A stretch of DNA of 64,000 nucleotides from Aedes albopictus (lineage: Eukaryota; Arthropoda; Insecta; Diptera; Culicidae): the NCBI RefSeq assembly GCF_035046485.1, contig NC_085138.1, forward strand, positions 18,171,440-18,235,439, in the 5' to 3' direction. The number at the start of each line of letters is the position of its first letter. Position 1 is the first letter of the stretch. The notes beneath the pieces are model-generated. The model was not told the origin of the DNA. It searched no databases and saw nothing but the letters and a program-made list of their open reading frames with translations. Positions 1 through 11,525 of this stretch are shown in pieces. The position numbers were made by a program, and so were the translations under genes.

Positions 1-309
1 ATTGGAGGGCGTAGGCAGTTGCCCGTAGAAGCTGATCCCATGAGAAAATCGTACAAACTCCAGTGTCGGGTCAAACAAACAATGGAAGAGGATCGTTGCG
101 TGTATTTCTTTGGTGGTCTGGGTCACTACTTCTTCGGTACGGGCTCATTCGGATTTCGGCAGACGCAGGAAAGTAGGTCCGGGAAACCACATGTTGTTTT
201 GGTCGAAGTACGAACCGCTGTCCCATTTGGTCGCTTCATCGACTGAATTGGATTTCGACGGCACCCATAGAATTTCGCCAACTCTGAAGGTTACGAACTG
301 CCGATAGGT
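1..309. other. Unassigned sequence at window start
   Basis: Only short overlapping open frames are present, and none reads like a known domain. It lies just upstream of LINE copy A. It could be a decayed 5' part of that LINE, but I could not match it to an endonuclease N-terminus, so it is left unassigned. Confidence 0.4.
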
Positions 310-1690
310 CCTGGGAATCTATTAATGAGAGGATAATTGTAGCCAGATTCAGAACACGGGTTCGAAACCTCACCATGATCCAATGTTACGCACCTACCGT
401 TGCTGCCGAATTGCAAGATAAAGAGAACTTCTACACTACAGTCAACTGAATGCTGCCGTGGACAAGATTCCGAAAGGTGATATCAAGATCCTCATGGGCG
501 TCTTCAACGCGAAGCTTGATTCCGACAACTCGGACTATGATGAGGACGCCATATACTCGGAGAAATGAGCGAAAACGGAGAGCTGTTTGAGACTTTTGTG
601 GTAGCAATGACATGGTGATTGGTGGATCGCTCTTTCCTCATCGACCAGTGCAGAGTGCATAAAGGACATGGGTTTCCCATGATGGCGTCACGGAAAATCA
701 AATCGACCACATCTGCATCAGCCGCAAATGCAAACGGAACCTTCTTGATGTGCGGAACAAACGTAGCGCCGACATTGCGTCTGACCATCATCTCCTCGGC
801 GAGATCCGACTGCGCATTGCCAGGATCCAGCGACAGGAGGAGAAAATCGGGCGCCGCTTCAACACACACCGACTGGAAGACGCTGCGGTGAAAAGGTCCT
901 TCGTCGAAGAGCTAGAGAACCGTGCTGCGAATATTCCAGAAGGTGGAAGCGTAGAAGATCAATGGACCGCCATCGAGAACGCCTTCATCGCCACCGGCGA
1001 GAATAATTAGGGTGAGCCACGCACCCGAAGAAAGCAGTGGATCACAGATGATACCTGGAAGAAGATAGAGGAGCGAAGGAACGACAAAGCCGCGATAGAA
1101 CGAGCGAAAACACGAGGAGCCAAAGCCGTAGCCCGTCAGCGCTATTCGGCTCTCGAGAAGGAAGTGAACCGCTCATGTAGACGGGACAAAAGAGCGTGGG
1201 CGGACTCCCTAGCCGACGAAGGCGAGAAAGCCGCAAACGCAAACGATGATCTTGCCAATCGCTCCTTAGCGGCAGGTCTTATACCATCAACGTCAACAAG
1301 ACCAAATCGTTGGATGTAAACACAGACAACCCTTCCAGTTTTGCGGTAGCTGGGCAATCAGTGGAGAATGTTGAAAGCTTCCAATATCTTGGTAGCCAAA
1401 CGGCTCTTTATCAATAGATACCTGCTGTACATAATTCGTGCACGGTGGCCTCACAATAGCCTCCCGATAGCGACAGAAATTCGGGAGCGAAAATGGAGGT
1501 GGGTCGGCCACACTCTACGCAGGGGCGAAAACGAAATCTGCTAACAAGCGTTAGCCTGAAAACCAGCAGGACATCGCAGCAGAGGCAGACCCAGAGACTC
1601 ATGGCGGCGCAGCCTCAACAACGAAATCAAGGAAGTCGACAAACTCTGTGGATCAGTGAACGCAGGTAGATTACAAAAGAGTAGGCTGCC
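310..1690 (+). pseudogene. RTE/CR1-like LINE fragment, copy A (endonuclease and C-terminus; RT deleted)
   Basis: This is a decayed non-LTR retrotransposon ORF2 read across several frames. In order it shows: the apurinic-type endonuclease core with an MIQCYAPT-like strand near 374; a GDFNAK-like motif near 494 in which the catalytic Asp appears as Val (MGVFNAK); IDHICISRK near 700; and the catalytic SDHH motif near 782. A basic linker follows (about 820-1240). The sequence then jumps at about 1245-1255 from the linker straight to a segment that normally follows RT motif C (AAGL...NVNKTKSLDV). The whole RT palm is therefore missing by internal deletion. The C-terminal RKWRWVGHTLRRG and GRPRDSWRRSLNNE motifs are at about 1480-1630. 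The family is of the type often auto-labelled 'craniofacial development protein 2-like' or 'endonuclease-reverse transcriptase'. RTE versus CR1 clade cannot be settled by eye. Many stops and frameshifts make it non-functional. Confidence 0.8.
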
Positions 1691-1869
1691 TCGCTCGCAT
1701 CGACGAATACGTGGAATTCAGAGTCGCGGTATGTTGTCTGCGTGGTGGAAGTAACATCTAGATTCTAGGTATTCGTATCGCAGCTATGTACTCGATCATC
1801 TGTATCAAGGTTACACAGTCGTTTACTTGAGCGAAGAAAGTACTAAGTAAGTACAAGCTCTAATAGACA

Positions 1870-1932
1870 TTACGTATATTTAGCGGTGCAAGTGGCACTG
1901 CTCTGTACTGATGAGTCGAAGACGCAACGTAT
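1870..1932 (+). ncRNA. Hammerhead ribozyme-like motif, type III, one core substitution
   Basis: The plus-strand RNA can fold as a hammerhead. Helix III is 1871-1875 paired with 1927-1931 (UACGU/ACGUA), followed by A1876 at the expected cleavage position. Helix I is closed: 1877-1879 with 1905-1907, a 2x2 internal loop, then eight pairs 1882-1889 with 1895-1902 (one G-U) and a 5-nt loop. The conserved CUGAUGA box is 1908-1914. Helix II is GUC/GAC (1915-1917 and 1921-1923) with a GAA loop. The last core box, normally GAAA, reads GCAA (1924-1927), a change at core position A13. Architecture and spacing fit the family well. The core change suggests a decayed or weakened ribozyme. The host repeat is not identified. 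Confidence 0.62.
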
Positions 1933-3500
1933 CGGACACAGTCCTTGAGTGTTCTGTATCCATCGCTGCCACTTTGGGAAAGCTTCAGCGCTGACCTGCT
2001 CCTCCCACTCGGTACAAAACAGTCTATGAATTAGAGAAGGATAAATCTCTGGCCATTATATGAAAAAAAAAAAACAAAACGAAATTATTTACCTATACAA
2101 TGTAAATCTTAGGAACTATCTATCAATCTAAATGGGGATGATCACAAATAGCCAACGAGTATTTCTGCAGTATAATTAGGAAGAAAGCTACTGAATAAAA
2201 TAAGGCAAAATTTCTGATTGCAAAATAAGTGCCTTAAGTGTCAATAATTATTTCAGTAACAAAACATAACAGCCCATAAATTTAAGAAGAAAAAAATCCC
2301 GAACAAAAAATCAAACTAAATTGTAATTAAATACTACATTAACACAACTTGAAAGAACAACCTATAAACAAGAAAGAAAGAAACATTTCCTATAGAAAAG
2401 ATAGTGGTTGAAATGCATATACTTTCTACAACAGCACTATAATGTTTCTCTCAAGGAACAACAACAAAGACTCATCATTTTCATCATTCAAGTGAGAAAC
2501 ATTAGCTGGTAACTTGGTCTACTAAAAGTTCATTCGACCATTTGTCCTTCGACCTTCTGTCCTAAAGCCCTTTTTCCCATCCCATATTTTATTTATTTCC
2601 CTCTCCTTCAGGTAAATGGTGAATAGGCTCATAAGGGCTCCCAACCAACCAATAGATCCCTGATAGCAGAAGTTGTAATATAAAAACCTGAATTACAAGG
2701 AGCACGATGAGAGGACAAAATGGGGTGTGATTTGGTGATCTTATAACGTGATATTATTGATTATGTGTATCAGGAAATTTATGTTTTACAAATAAATGAA
2801 TGATGACTACTTGCAGGACTCTACACCAACAGAAAAAAACAATTCTGCATTGTCATTTCCTCCAAATGCGTTGCTGTATATTTAAGTTAAATTAATCGCC
2901 TGTCTTCACCGGGGCGGCTCACTTTTTTTACAGGAGATCCTGAGTTGCCTGAGTTTGAATCCCTTTCTTTGTATGCTATTCTCAAGTCAAAAGATTTCAA
3001 ACTGATCGGTTAAATCAACAGATCCGAATCTGCCATTTGCGATGCGGAACTAGCCCATGTCGTCGTTGTAAACTCCAAGGTGCTCCCGCAGTGTATCCTC
3101 TCAAGACAAAGATGTCACGATCCGTTGTTGGTTGTAGAATGAGCGAGCACCATCGACTGTTGGTTGGATGACTCTTCAAATTTCGCAATACATTTACGGT
3201 TGATCGTCGCGGTAATTAAATTGGTCCCATTTGACTTCGAGCGATCGCGGCGCAGTTTGAATAGCGCAATAATGCAAGCAAGGCCGATACATCGGAGAAC
3301 ATTCAACAACACCTGTCCGAGTCGTCGTCAGTCGTCATTTCACGACCAGGTATAGCTGTATGGTCAATCGGCGAATTCTTATACGACTTGGACTTGGGAT
3401 GGAACTGATGATGGCACTGAACAGATTGCTAATAAGCGGTCGAATCGTGTTATGTCATGCTCTTTCACTCCTCTCAGCGCAGCAGCAGCAGCAGCAACAC
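1933..3500. other. AT-rich sequence without a recognisable gene
   Basis: No coherent coding frame or family motif was found. The sequence includes A-rich stretches (2060-2080, 2290-2400) and ordinary short open frames at 3100-3400 with no domain. The part from about 3040 to 3500 is less AT-rich and may be host intronic or intergenic sequence, but nothing specific supports a gene. Confidence 0.5.
3476..3498 (+). repeat. CAG microsatellite at gap edge
   Basis: A run of six or so CAG triplets sits directly before the assembly gap. Poly-CAG tracts often break assemblies, so the gap may start inside a longer repeat. Confidence 0.85.
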
Positions 3501-4000
3501 NNNNNNNNNNNNNNNNNNNNNNNNNNNNNNNNNNNNNNNNNNNNNNNNNNNNNNNNNNNNNNNNNNNNNNNNNNNNNNNNNNNNNNNNNNNNNNNNNNNN
3601 NNNNNNNNNNNNNNNNNNNNNNNNNNNNNNNNNNNNNNNNNNNNNNNNNNNNNNNNNNNNNNNNNNNNNNNNNNNNNNNNNNNNNNNNNNNNNNNNNNNN
3701 NNNNNNNNNNNNNNNNNNNNNNNNNNNNNNNNNNNNNNNNNNNNNNNNNNNNNNNNNNNNNNNNNNNNNNNNNNNNNNNNNNNNNNNNNNNNNNNNNNNN
3801 NNNNNNNNNNNNNNNNNNNNNNNNNNNNNNNNNNNNNNNNNNNNNNNNNNNNNNNNNNNNNNNNNNNNNNNNNNNNNNNNNNNNNNNNNNNNNNNNNNNN
3901 NNNNNNNNNNNNNNNNNNNNNNNNNNNNNNNNNNNNNNNNNNNNNNNNNNNNNNNNNNNNNNNNNNNNNNNNNNNNNNNNNNNNNNNNNNNNNNNNNNNN
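3501..4000. other. Assembly gap, 500 N
   Basis: Exactly 500 consecutive N bases, a typical fixed-size scaffold gap. The real length is unknown. Open frames crossing it are meaningless. Confidence 0.99.
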
Positions 4001-4605
4001 CGAACGGAATGTGGTGCCTGGTTAGCTAGCGCTCTTCAATCGCCAAGTGCTCCACGGCGATAATTTATTCTGACGGCTTAATGCAAGCCGATGGATCGGC
4101 TGTATGGCATCAAGTGCAACATCTCCCGCAGTGACAGGGGAGTCTTCGGACGACTCTAATCGATGAAAGTTTGTCAGGTTTTTTTTGCACTACAATTGCG
4201 GTTACATCTCTCTTGAAAATGCGCGCTTTTGACGATTATTCCGAAATTAATTCGGAACAATTGAACATCAAAGCGTAATCTGGCGGAGGAGCATCGCGTG
4301 TTAACGCGCAAACTGTATTAAACAGGCACTTTGTCGTTTGATGCTTCTCCGTGGCAACCAACCGGTCTTCTTCTCCACTCACTTGATGAGTTAAGTTTCT
4401 GATTTTACCTGCGATTTTTTATGTTGCTTGTACATAGCTCTTGATGAGGTTGGCAAGGGGAACTCCATGTTTGAATTGAAATAGAAGACATATCGATTAT
4501 GGTAAAAATAACGATCCAAAATAGGTTTTTTTTATGACAATTGTTATATTACTAAAGCTTACTTAGCATTCCAGTTTGTTTTCCAATCATTTTTTGTTTC
4601 GTAGA
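4001..4605. other. No gene seen
   Basis: Mixed-composition sequence after the gap with short frames only. No repeat family or domain is recognised. Confidence 0.4.
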
Positions 4606-4715
4606 TGAGACGGGCTAGTGGCTAACGCTTCTGATTCGTTTGCAGAAGGTACACGGCTAAAACCCTGGCCCGTCCGTTTTCTTCTACTTTGTATCTATCT
4701 ATCTAATCCCTCTAG
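4606..4715 (+). repeat. tRNA-derived SINE remnant with TATC tail
   Basis: The segment has a tRNA-like head. An A-box-like GGCTAGTGGCTAACGC lies at 4612-4627. An anticodon-stem-like pair CTTCTG/CAGAAG follows. A degraded B-box and acceptor-like GGCCCGTCC lies at about 4667-4675. A pyrimidine-rich stretch and a (TATC)n-like tail at 4690-4705 follow, as in tRNA-derived SINEs. The B box is degraded, so promoter activity is doubtful. Confidence 0.5.
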
Positions 4716-5555
4716 AGTAAGGTGAGGCAAAAGTTCAACCCTAATTGAAAATTCAATGCTCATCAAAAATACCGTGAATACCGTGTGGTGATTCTACCAC
4801 CCATGAGCTAAAACTTTGCTGAACAAGGTTACGCTAAACGTCTTTTCAATGTTTAGTTACCACACTTCCTGGATTCCTGAAAAAAAAAACCTGGAGGAAT
4901 TCCTGGAGAAATTCGAGGAGGAATTCCTGAAGAAATTCGAGGAAGAATTCCTGTAGGAACTCCAGGAGGAATTCCTGAAAGAATTCCAGAAGAATTCCTG
5001 TGGGAATCCCAGAGGAATTCCAGGAGTTCCTGCAGGAATTGCAGCACGAATTCCAGGAGGATTTCTTGTAGAAATTCCAAGAGGAATTCCTTATGAAATT
5101 CCTTGAGGAATTCCTGCAGAAATTCCTGGAAGGATTCCAGGAGGAATTCCAGGAGGAATTCCAGAAAGAATTCCTGGAGGAATTCCTGGAGGAGTTCCAG
5201 AAGGAATTCCAGGAGGAATTCCAGGAGGAATTCCAGGAGGAATTCCAGGAGGAATTCCAGGAGGAATTCCAGGAGGAATTCCAGGAGGAATTCCAGGAGG
5301 AATTCCAGGAGGAATTCCAGGAGGAATTCCAGGAGGAATTCCAGGAGGAATTCCAGGAGGAATTCCTGGAGGAATTCCTGGAGGAATTCCAGGAGGAATT
5401 CCAGGAGGAATTCCAGGAGGAATTCCAAGAGGAATTCCAGGAGGAATTCCAGGAGGAATTCCAAGAGGAATTCCAGGAGGAATTCCAGGAGGAATTCCAG
5501 GAGGAATTCCAGGAGGTATTCCTGGAGGAATTCCAGGAGGAATTCCAGGAGGAAT

Positions 5556-5745
5556 TCTAATAGGAATTCCAGGAGGAATTCTAATAGGAATTCCAGGAGG
5601 AATTCTAATAGGAATTCCAGGAGGAATTCTAATAGGAATTCCAGGAGGAATTCTAATAGGAATTCCAGGAGGAATTCTAATAGGAATTCCAGGAGGAATT
5701 CTAATAGGAATTCCAGGAGGAATTCTAATAGGAATTCCAGGAGGT
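5556..5745 (+). repeat. 24-bp dimer block (CTAATAGGAATT + CCAGGAGGAATT)
   Basis: Eight regular alternations of two 12-bp variants form a 24-bp higher-order unit. The CTAATAG variant occurs only here in the array, which marks a local amplification. Confidence 0.9.
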
Positions 5746-5844
5746 ATTCCAGGAGGAATTGCTGGAGGAATTCCAGGAGGAATTCCAGGAGGAATTCCAG
5801 GAGGAATTCCAGGAGGCATTCCAGGAGGAATTCCAGGAGGAATT

Positions 5845-6025
5845 CCTAGAGGAATTCCAGGAGGAATTCCTAGAGGAATTCCAGGAGGAATTCCTAGAGG
5901 AATTCCAGGAGGAATTCCTAGAGGAATTCCAGGAGGAATTCCTAGAGGAATTCCAGGAGGAATTCCTAGAGGAATTCCAGGAGGAATTCCTAGAGGAATT
6001 CCAGGAGGAATTCCTAGAGGAATTC
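5845..6025 (+). repeat. 24-bp dimer block (CCTAGAGGAATT + CCAGGAGGAATT)
   Basis: About eight alternations of these two 12-bp variants. It lies just before a long monomeric CCAGGAGGAATT run at 6025-6735. Confidence 0.88.
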
Positions 6026-6735
6026 CTGGAGGAATTCCAGGAGGAATTCCAGGAGGAATTCCAGGAGGAATTCCAGGAGGAATTCCAGGAGGAATTCCAG
6101 GAGGAATTCCAGAAGGAATTCCAGGAGGAATTCCAGGAGGAATTCCAGGAGGAATTCCAGGAGGAATTCCAGGAGGAATTCCAGGAGGAATTCCAGAAGG
6201 AATTCCAGGAGGAATTCCAGGAGGAATTCCAGGAGGAATTCCAGGAGGTATTCCAGGAGGAATTCCAGGAGGAATTCCAGGAGGAATTCCAGGAGGAATT
6301 CCAGGAGGAATTCCAGGAGGAATTCCAGGAGGAATTCCAGGAGGAATTCCAGGAGGAATTCCAGGAGGAATTCCAGGAGGAATTCCAGGAGGAATTCCAG
6401 GAGGAATTCCAGGAGGAATTCCAGGAGGAATTCCAGGAGGAATTCCAGGAGGAATTCCAGGAGGAATTCCAGGAGGAATTCCAGGAGGAATTCCAGGAGG
6501 AATTCCAGGAGGAATTCCAGGAGGAATTCCAGGAGGAATTCCAGGAGGAATTCCAGGAGGAATTCCAGGAGGAATTCCAGGAGGAATTCCAGGAGGAATT
6601 CCAGGAGGAATTCCAGGAGGAATTCCAGGAGGAATTCCAGGAGGAATTCCAGGAGGAATTCCAGGAGGAATTCCAGGAGGAATTCCAGGAGGAATTCCAG
6701 GAGGAATTCCAGGAGGAATTCCAGGAGGAATTCCT
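6025..6735 (+). repeat. Homogeneous CCAGGAGGAATT run
   Basis: About 59 nearly identical 12-bp units. This is the most homogeneous part of the array, consistent with the most recent expansion. Confidence 0.9.
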
Positions 6736-7154
6736 AGAGGAATTCCAGGAGGAATTCCTAGAGGAATTCATAGAAGAATTCCAGGAGGAATTCCTAGAGG
6801 ACTTCCTGGAGGAATTCCTAGAGGAATTCCTGGAGGAATTCCTAGAGGAATTCCTAGAGGAATTCCTAGAGGAATTCCTAGAGGAATTCCTAGAGGAATT
6901 CCTAGAGGAATTCCTAGAGGAATTCCTAGAGGAATTCCTAGAGGAATTCCTAGAGGAATTCCTAGAGGAATTCCTAGAGGAATTCCTAGAGGAATTCCTA
7001 GAGGAATTCCTAGAGGAATTCCTAGAGGAATTCCTAGAGGAATTCCTAGAGGAATTCCTAGAGGAATTCCTAGAGGAATTCCTAGAGGAATTCCTAGAGG
7101 AATTCCTAGAGGAATTCCTAGAGGAATTCCTAGAGGAATTCCTAAAGGAATTCC

Positions 7155-7400
7155 TAGGGGAATTATTAAAGGAATTCCTGGAGGAATCCGTAGAGGAGCT
7201 CCTGGAGGAATTCCTGGAGGAACTACTGGAGGAATTCCTGGAGGAACTACTGGAGGAATTGCTGGATGAATCCGTAGAGGAACTCTCTGAGGAATTGTTG
7301 GAGGATTTCCTGGAGGAATTTCATGAGGAATTCATGTAGGAATTCCTGGAGACATTCCTGGAGGAATCCCTGCAGGTATTACTGGAGCAATTCCTGGAGG
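7155..7400 (+). repeat. Divergent marker module D1
   Basis: A degenerate block inside the array. It starts with a GGGG variant and carries GGATGAATCCGTAGAGGAAC near 7265 and TTCATGTAGGAATTCC at 7331. Near-copies recur at 8755 and 9455, so the block is a unit of higher-order duplication. A 2-bp phase slip follows near 7459. Confidence 0.85.
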
Positions 7401-7564
7401 AATTCCTAGAGGACTTCCTGGAGGAATTCCTAGAGGACTTCCTGGAGGAATTCCTAGAGAGGAATTCCTAGAGGAATTCCTTGAGCAATTCCTAGAGGAA
7501 TTCCTTGAGCAATTCCTAGAGGAATTCCTTGAGCAATTCCTAGAGGAATTCCTTGAGCAATTCC

Positions 7565-8350
7565 TAGAGGAATTCCTGGAGGAATTCCTAGAGGAATTCC
7601 TGGAGGAATTCCTAGAGGAATTCCTGGAGGAATTCCTAGAGGAATTCCTGGAGGAATTCCTAGAGGAATTCCTGGAGGAATTCCTAGAGGAATTCCTGGA
7701 GGAATTCCTAGAGGAATTCCTGGAGGAATTCCTAGAGGAATTCCTGGAGGAATTCCTAGAGGAATTCCTGGAGGAATTCCTAGAGGAATTCCTGGAGGAA
7801 TTCCTAGAGGAATTCCTGGAGGAATTCCTAGAGGAATTCCTGGAGGAATTCCTAGAGGAATTCCTGGAGGAATTCCTAGAGGAATTCCTGGAGGAATTCC
7901 TAGAGGAATTCCTGGAGGAATTCCTAGAGGAATTCCTGGAGGAATTCCTAGAGGAATTCCTGGAGGAATTCCTAGAGGAATTCCTGGAGGAATTCCTAGA
8001 GGAATTCCTGGAGGAACTCCTAGAGGAATTCCTGGAGGAATTCCTAGAGGAATTCCTAGAGGAATTCCTAGAGGAATTCCTGGAGGAATTCCTAGAGGAA
8101 TTCCTGGAGGAATTCCTAGAGGAATTCCTGGAGGAATTCCTAGAGGAATTCCTGGAGGAATTCCTAGAGGAATTCCTGGAGGAATTCCTAGAGGAATTCC
8201 TGGAGGAATTCCTAGAGGAATTCCTGGAGGAATTCCTAGAGGAATTCCTGGAGGAATTCCTAGAGGAATTCCTGGAGGAATTCCTAGAGGAATTCCTGGA
8301 GGAATTCCTAGAGGAATTCCTGGAGGAATTCCTAGAGGAATTCCTGGAGG
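7565..8350 (+). repeat. 24-bp dimer block (CCTGGAGGAATT + CCTAGAGGAATT)
   Basis: About 32 alternating dimers. They are preceded at 7480-7567 by four dimers containing a TTGAGCAATTCC variant found only here. Confidence 0.9.
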
Positions 8351-8754
8351 AATTCCTAGAGGAATTCCTAGAGGAATTCCTAGAGGAATTCCTAGAGGAA
8401 TTCCTAGAGGAATTCCTAGAGGAATTCCTAGAGGAATTCCTAGAGGAATTCCTAGAGGAATTCCTAGAGGAATTCCTAGAAGAATTCCAAGAGGAATTCC
8501 TAGAGGATTTGCTAGAGGAATTCCTAGAGGAATTCCTAGAGGAATTCCTAGAGGAATTCCTAGAGGAATTCCTAGAGGAATTCCTAGAGGAATTCCTAGA
8601 GGAATTCCTAGAGGAATTCCTAGAGGAATTCCTAGAGGAATTCCTAGAGGAATTCCTAGAGGAATTCCTAGAGGAATTCCTAGAGGAATTCCTAGAGAAA
8701 TTCCTAGAGGAATTCCTAGAGGAATTCCTAGGGGAATTCCTAGAGGAATTCCTA

Positions 8755-9005
8755 GGGGAACTCCTAGAGGATTTCCTGGAGGAATCCGTAGAGCAGCTCC
8801 TGGAGGAATTCCTGGAGGACCTCCTGGAGGAATTCCTGGAGGAACTCCTGGAGGAATTGCTGGATGAATCCGTAGAGGAACTCCCTGAGGAATTCTTGGA
8901 GGATTTCCTGGAGAAATTTCAGGAGGAATTCATGTAGGAATTCCTGGAGACATTCCTGGAGGAATCCCTGCAGGTATTACTGGAGCAATTCCTGGAGCAA
9001 TTCCT
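8755..9005 (+). repeat. Divergent marker module D2
   Basis: Second copy of the D module. The landmark TTCATGTAGGAATTCC is at 8929, exactly 1,598 bp after D1. It has small differences from D1 and is followed by GGACTTCC/GAACTTCC dimers. Confidence 0.85.
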
Positions 9006-9454
9006 AGAGGACTTCCTGGAGGAATTCCTAGAGAACTTCCTGGAGGAATTCCTAGAGAACTTCCTGGAGGAATTCCTAGAGGACTTCCTGGAGGAATTCC
9101 TAGAGGACTTCCTGGAGGAATTCCTAGAGGACTTCCTGGAGGAATTCCTAGAGGAATTCCTGGAGGAATTCCTAGAGGAATTCCTAGAGGAATTCCTAGA
9201 GGAATTCCTAGAGGAATTCCTAGAGGAATTCCTAGAGGAATTCCTAGAGGAATTCCTAGAGGAATTCCTAGAGGAATTCCTAGAGGAATTCCTAGAGGAA
9301 TTCCTAGAGGAATTCCTAGAGGAATTCCTAGAGGAATTCCTAGAGGAATTCCTAGAGGAATTCCTAGAGGAATTCCTAGAGGAATTCCTAGAGGAATTCC
9401 TAGAGGAATTCCTAGAGGAATTCCTAGAGGAATTCCTAGAGGAATTCCTAGGGG

Positions 9455-9690
9455 AATTCCTAGAGGATTTCCTGGAGGAATCCGTTGAGGAGCTCCTGGA
9501 GGAATTCCTGGAGGAACTCCTGGAGGAATTCCTAGAGGAACTCCTGGAGGAATTCGTGGAGGAACTCCTGGAGGAATTGCTGGATGAATCCGTAGAGGAA
9601 CTCCCTTTGGAATTCTTGGAGGATTTCCTGGAGGAATTTCAGGAGGAATTCATGTAGGAATTCCTGGAGACATTCCAGGAGGCATTCCTT
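9455..9690 (+). repeat. Divergent marker module D3
   Basis: Third copy of the D module. The landmark is at 9649, 720 bp (60 units) after D2. Beyond it the array decays into the right flank. Confidence 0.85.
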
Positions 9691-9990
9691 GTGGAATTAC
9701 TGGAGGAATTCTTGGAGGAACTCTTGAAGAAATTTTTGGAGGAATTCTTGGAGGAATTCCTGGAGGAATTCTTGAAGAGATTCCTGGAGGAATTCCTGGA
9801 GGAATCCGTAGATGAATTCGTGGTGAAGGCATTCCTGGAGCAATTCCTAGAGGAATTCTTGGAGGATTTTTTGGAGAACTTCCTGGAGGAATTTTTGGAC
9901 AAATTTCTGAAGGAATTCTTGGAGAAATTTCTGGAGGAATTCCTGGAGGTGTTCCTAGTGAAATTCCTGGAGGAGCTCCTGGAAACAGTG

Positions 9991-11525
9991 AAAACAAATT
10001 GAGAAACATCGTCGCGATTTAACGATTCTTACTATCTAACCTTTAAAATCACCAGTAATCCCAACACCAAGCCATTAAATACCATCATAAAACGCATTAT
10101 CAAAGGCATTGGCAATTAAAACAAATCTCAATTTCACGATGCTGCGGCCAAACGTGATTTATGCGTCAATGTTTTCTCGTCTTCTCCGTAACTTGACGCG
10201 CCTATCCGAAACAGATCTTGCGGTTTGCCACAATCCTTTTTCTCGCGCGGTGACACACGTCCTTGATATGTACGACGGCAAATCAAAACCAATCAACCCA
10301 CCCGGAGGTGTTAAGTGGTTGCCATAATTTACTGACTGGGTGTCATAAATTTACACGACATCGAACATGGAAACCCTTCACACAGCCCATCAGCTACCAA
10401 CACCATTTGCTGCTCTTCCAGTGCGTGGCGCTGAGGAGTGCTCCCATTCTCTTCAACACCTTGGAACAGCGAATATGCATTCGGTCGACATCATCCCACT
10501 GATGGAGACATGACCACAATCAATCAACTGTGGCTCAACTAAATTTCCTTTTCGAGAATAAGGGGCGGATTTGAAAATTGCGGGTCTGTATAATGTATAA
10601 TGTATTATGAGAATTAAATGTGTGATGAACCTACTTATACGAATAAAACATATTTGCTCACAGATCTGATTTTTTGTAAATAATTTGAAAGTTCGTTAGG
10701 CAAGCCACCAAGGTATAAACCTTGCCACTTCAAAGACGGGAAACGAAAGGGTCTGCTTCCACGGCCTCTGCAACAGGAACTGGGTCACAATAACACGCGC
10801 GCTAATGACTGCCGTTTGCATTATTGTCGGACAAAACCGTCAGTCGCGGTACGGATCCCAAAAAGACCACACTGACTGAAAGGGAACATACGTGTAGCCA
10901 ATCACCATCAACAGAACACCGGCGGATGCAACTTTGTACCTTCGCGAACTAGAAAAAAATAGTCTGTGTACCTACCTTATTGGAACGCGCGTAGTTCTCG
11001 CAGGAAGGCCAGTCCAAGCCCTGAGCGAAATGAACGGCGCGGCGGCGAGGTTGGTCGCGTTGCGATGAGACTGTCAACTAGTCACCATAATAAGCACTCA
11101 TCTAATGGATTGATGATGGCGCGCGACGACGGACGTCGTCGTCGGTGGGATCAGAGCAGTGAGGCGATGTGACGATTGTGGGATGTTTCTGTTGCATGGA
11201 AAATAGCATCTTGTTTTGTCCGATCTATAGATACTGCTGCACTACAGATGCTGCAGCAGGCTGTTGAAAGGTGAGGGAGGTAAACTGCTGCACCTATAAA
11301 AGCGAAAATGCTGTGGGCGCTAATGAGGGGGAAATTGCAACCGTGTACAATGTTGGTTGTTTACGTTGCGAAACGAGGTTATTTGAGCGAGTATAGATGG
11401 AACTTGAGCATGAAAGTAAATATTTGAGAATTTGCAGATTGCTAGATTTGCTAGATTGCTGGATGTTCGAACATATTAATTTTTTTCAGAAAAATTGATT
11501 ACTTAAAATTTGTATACTACTTACT
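9991..11525. other. Non-repetitive stretch, no gene supported
   Basis: Mixed composition with a GC-richer patch at 10960-11170. Open frames here are short and lack domains, and no TE family is recognised. It may be host intergenic or intron sequence between repeats. Confidence 0.4.

Larger units (their letters stand above)
4875..9990 (+). repeat. 12-bp GGAATTCC minisatellite array (5.1 kb)
   Basis: Near-continuous tandem array of 12-bp units built on the palindrome GGAATTCC. The main variants are CCAGGAGGAATT, CCTAGAGGAATT, CCTGGAGGAATT and CTAATAGGAATT. Both ends (4875-5200 and 9690-9990) are decayed and the middle is nearly perfect. Because 12 is a multiple of 3, all frames stay open for hundreds of codons on both strands ([12 protein letters not shown] or SWNS repeats). 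These frames have no codon-level constraint and are a by-product of the period. Each perfect unit carries an EcoRI site (GAATTC). Confidence 0.97.

Noticed and set aside
3360..4063. Open frames of about 190-220 codons
   Set aside because: Mostly made of the 500-N gap.
4600..4720. Functional tRNA gene
   Set aside because: The T-arm and acceptor do not pair, and the TATC tail indicates a SINE.
5091..7339. Very long open frames (up to 526 codons) with [12 protein letters not shown] or SWNS repeats
   Set aside because: The 12-bp period keeps every frame open on both strands. There is no start context, no unique sequence and no domain.
11291..11310. CCTATAAAAGCG as a TATA box
   Set aside because: No initiator, no open frame of note downstream and no other promoter sign.
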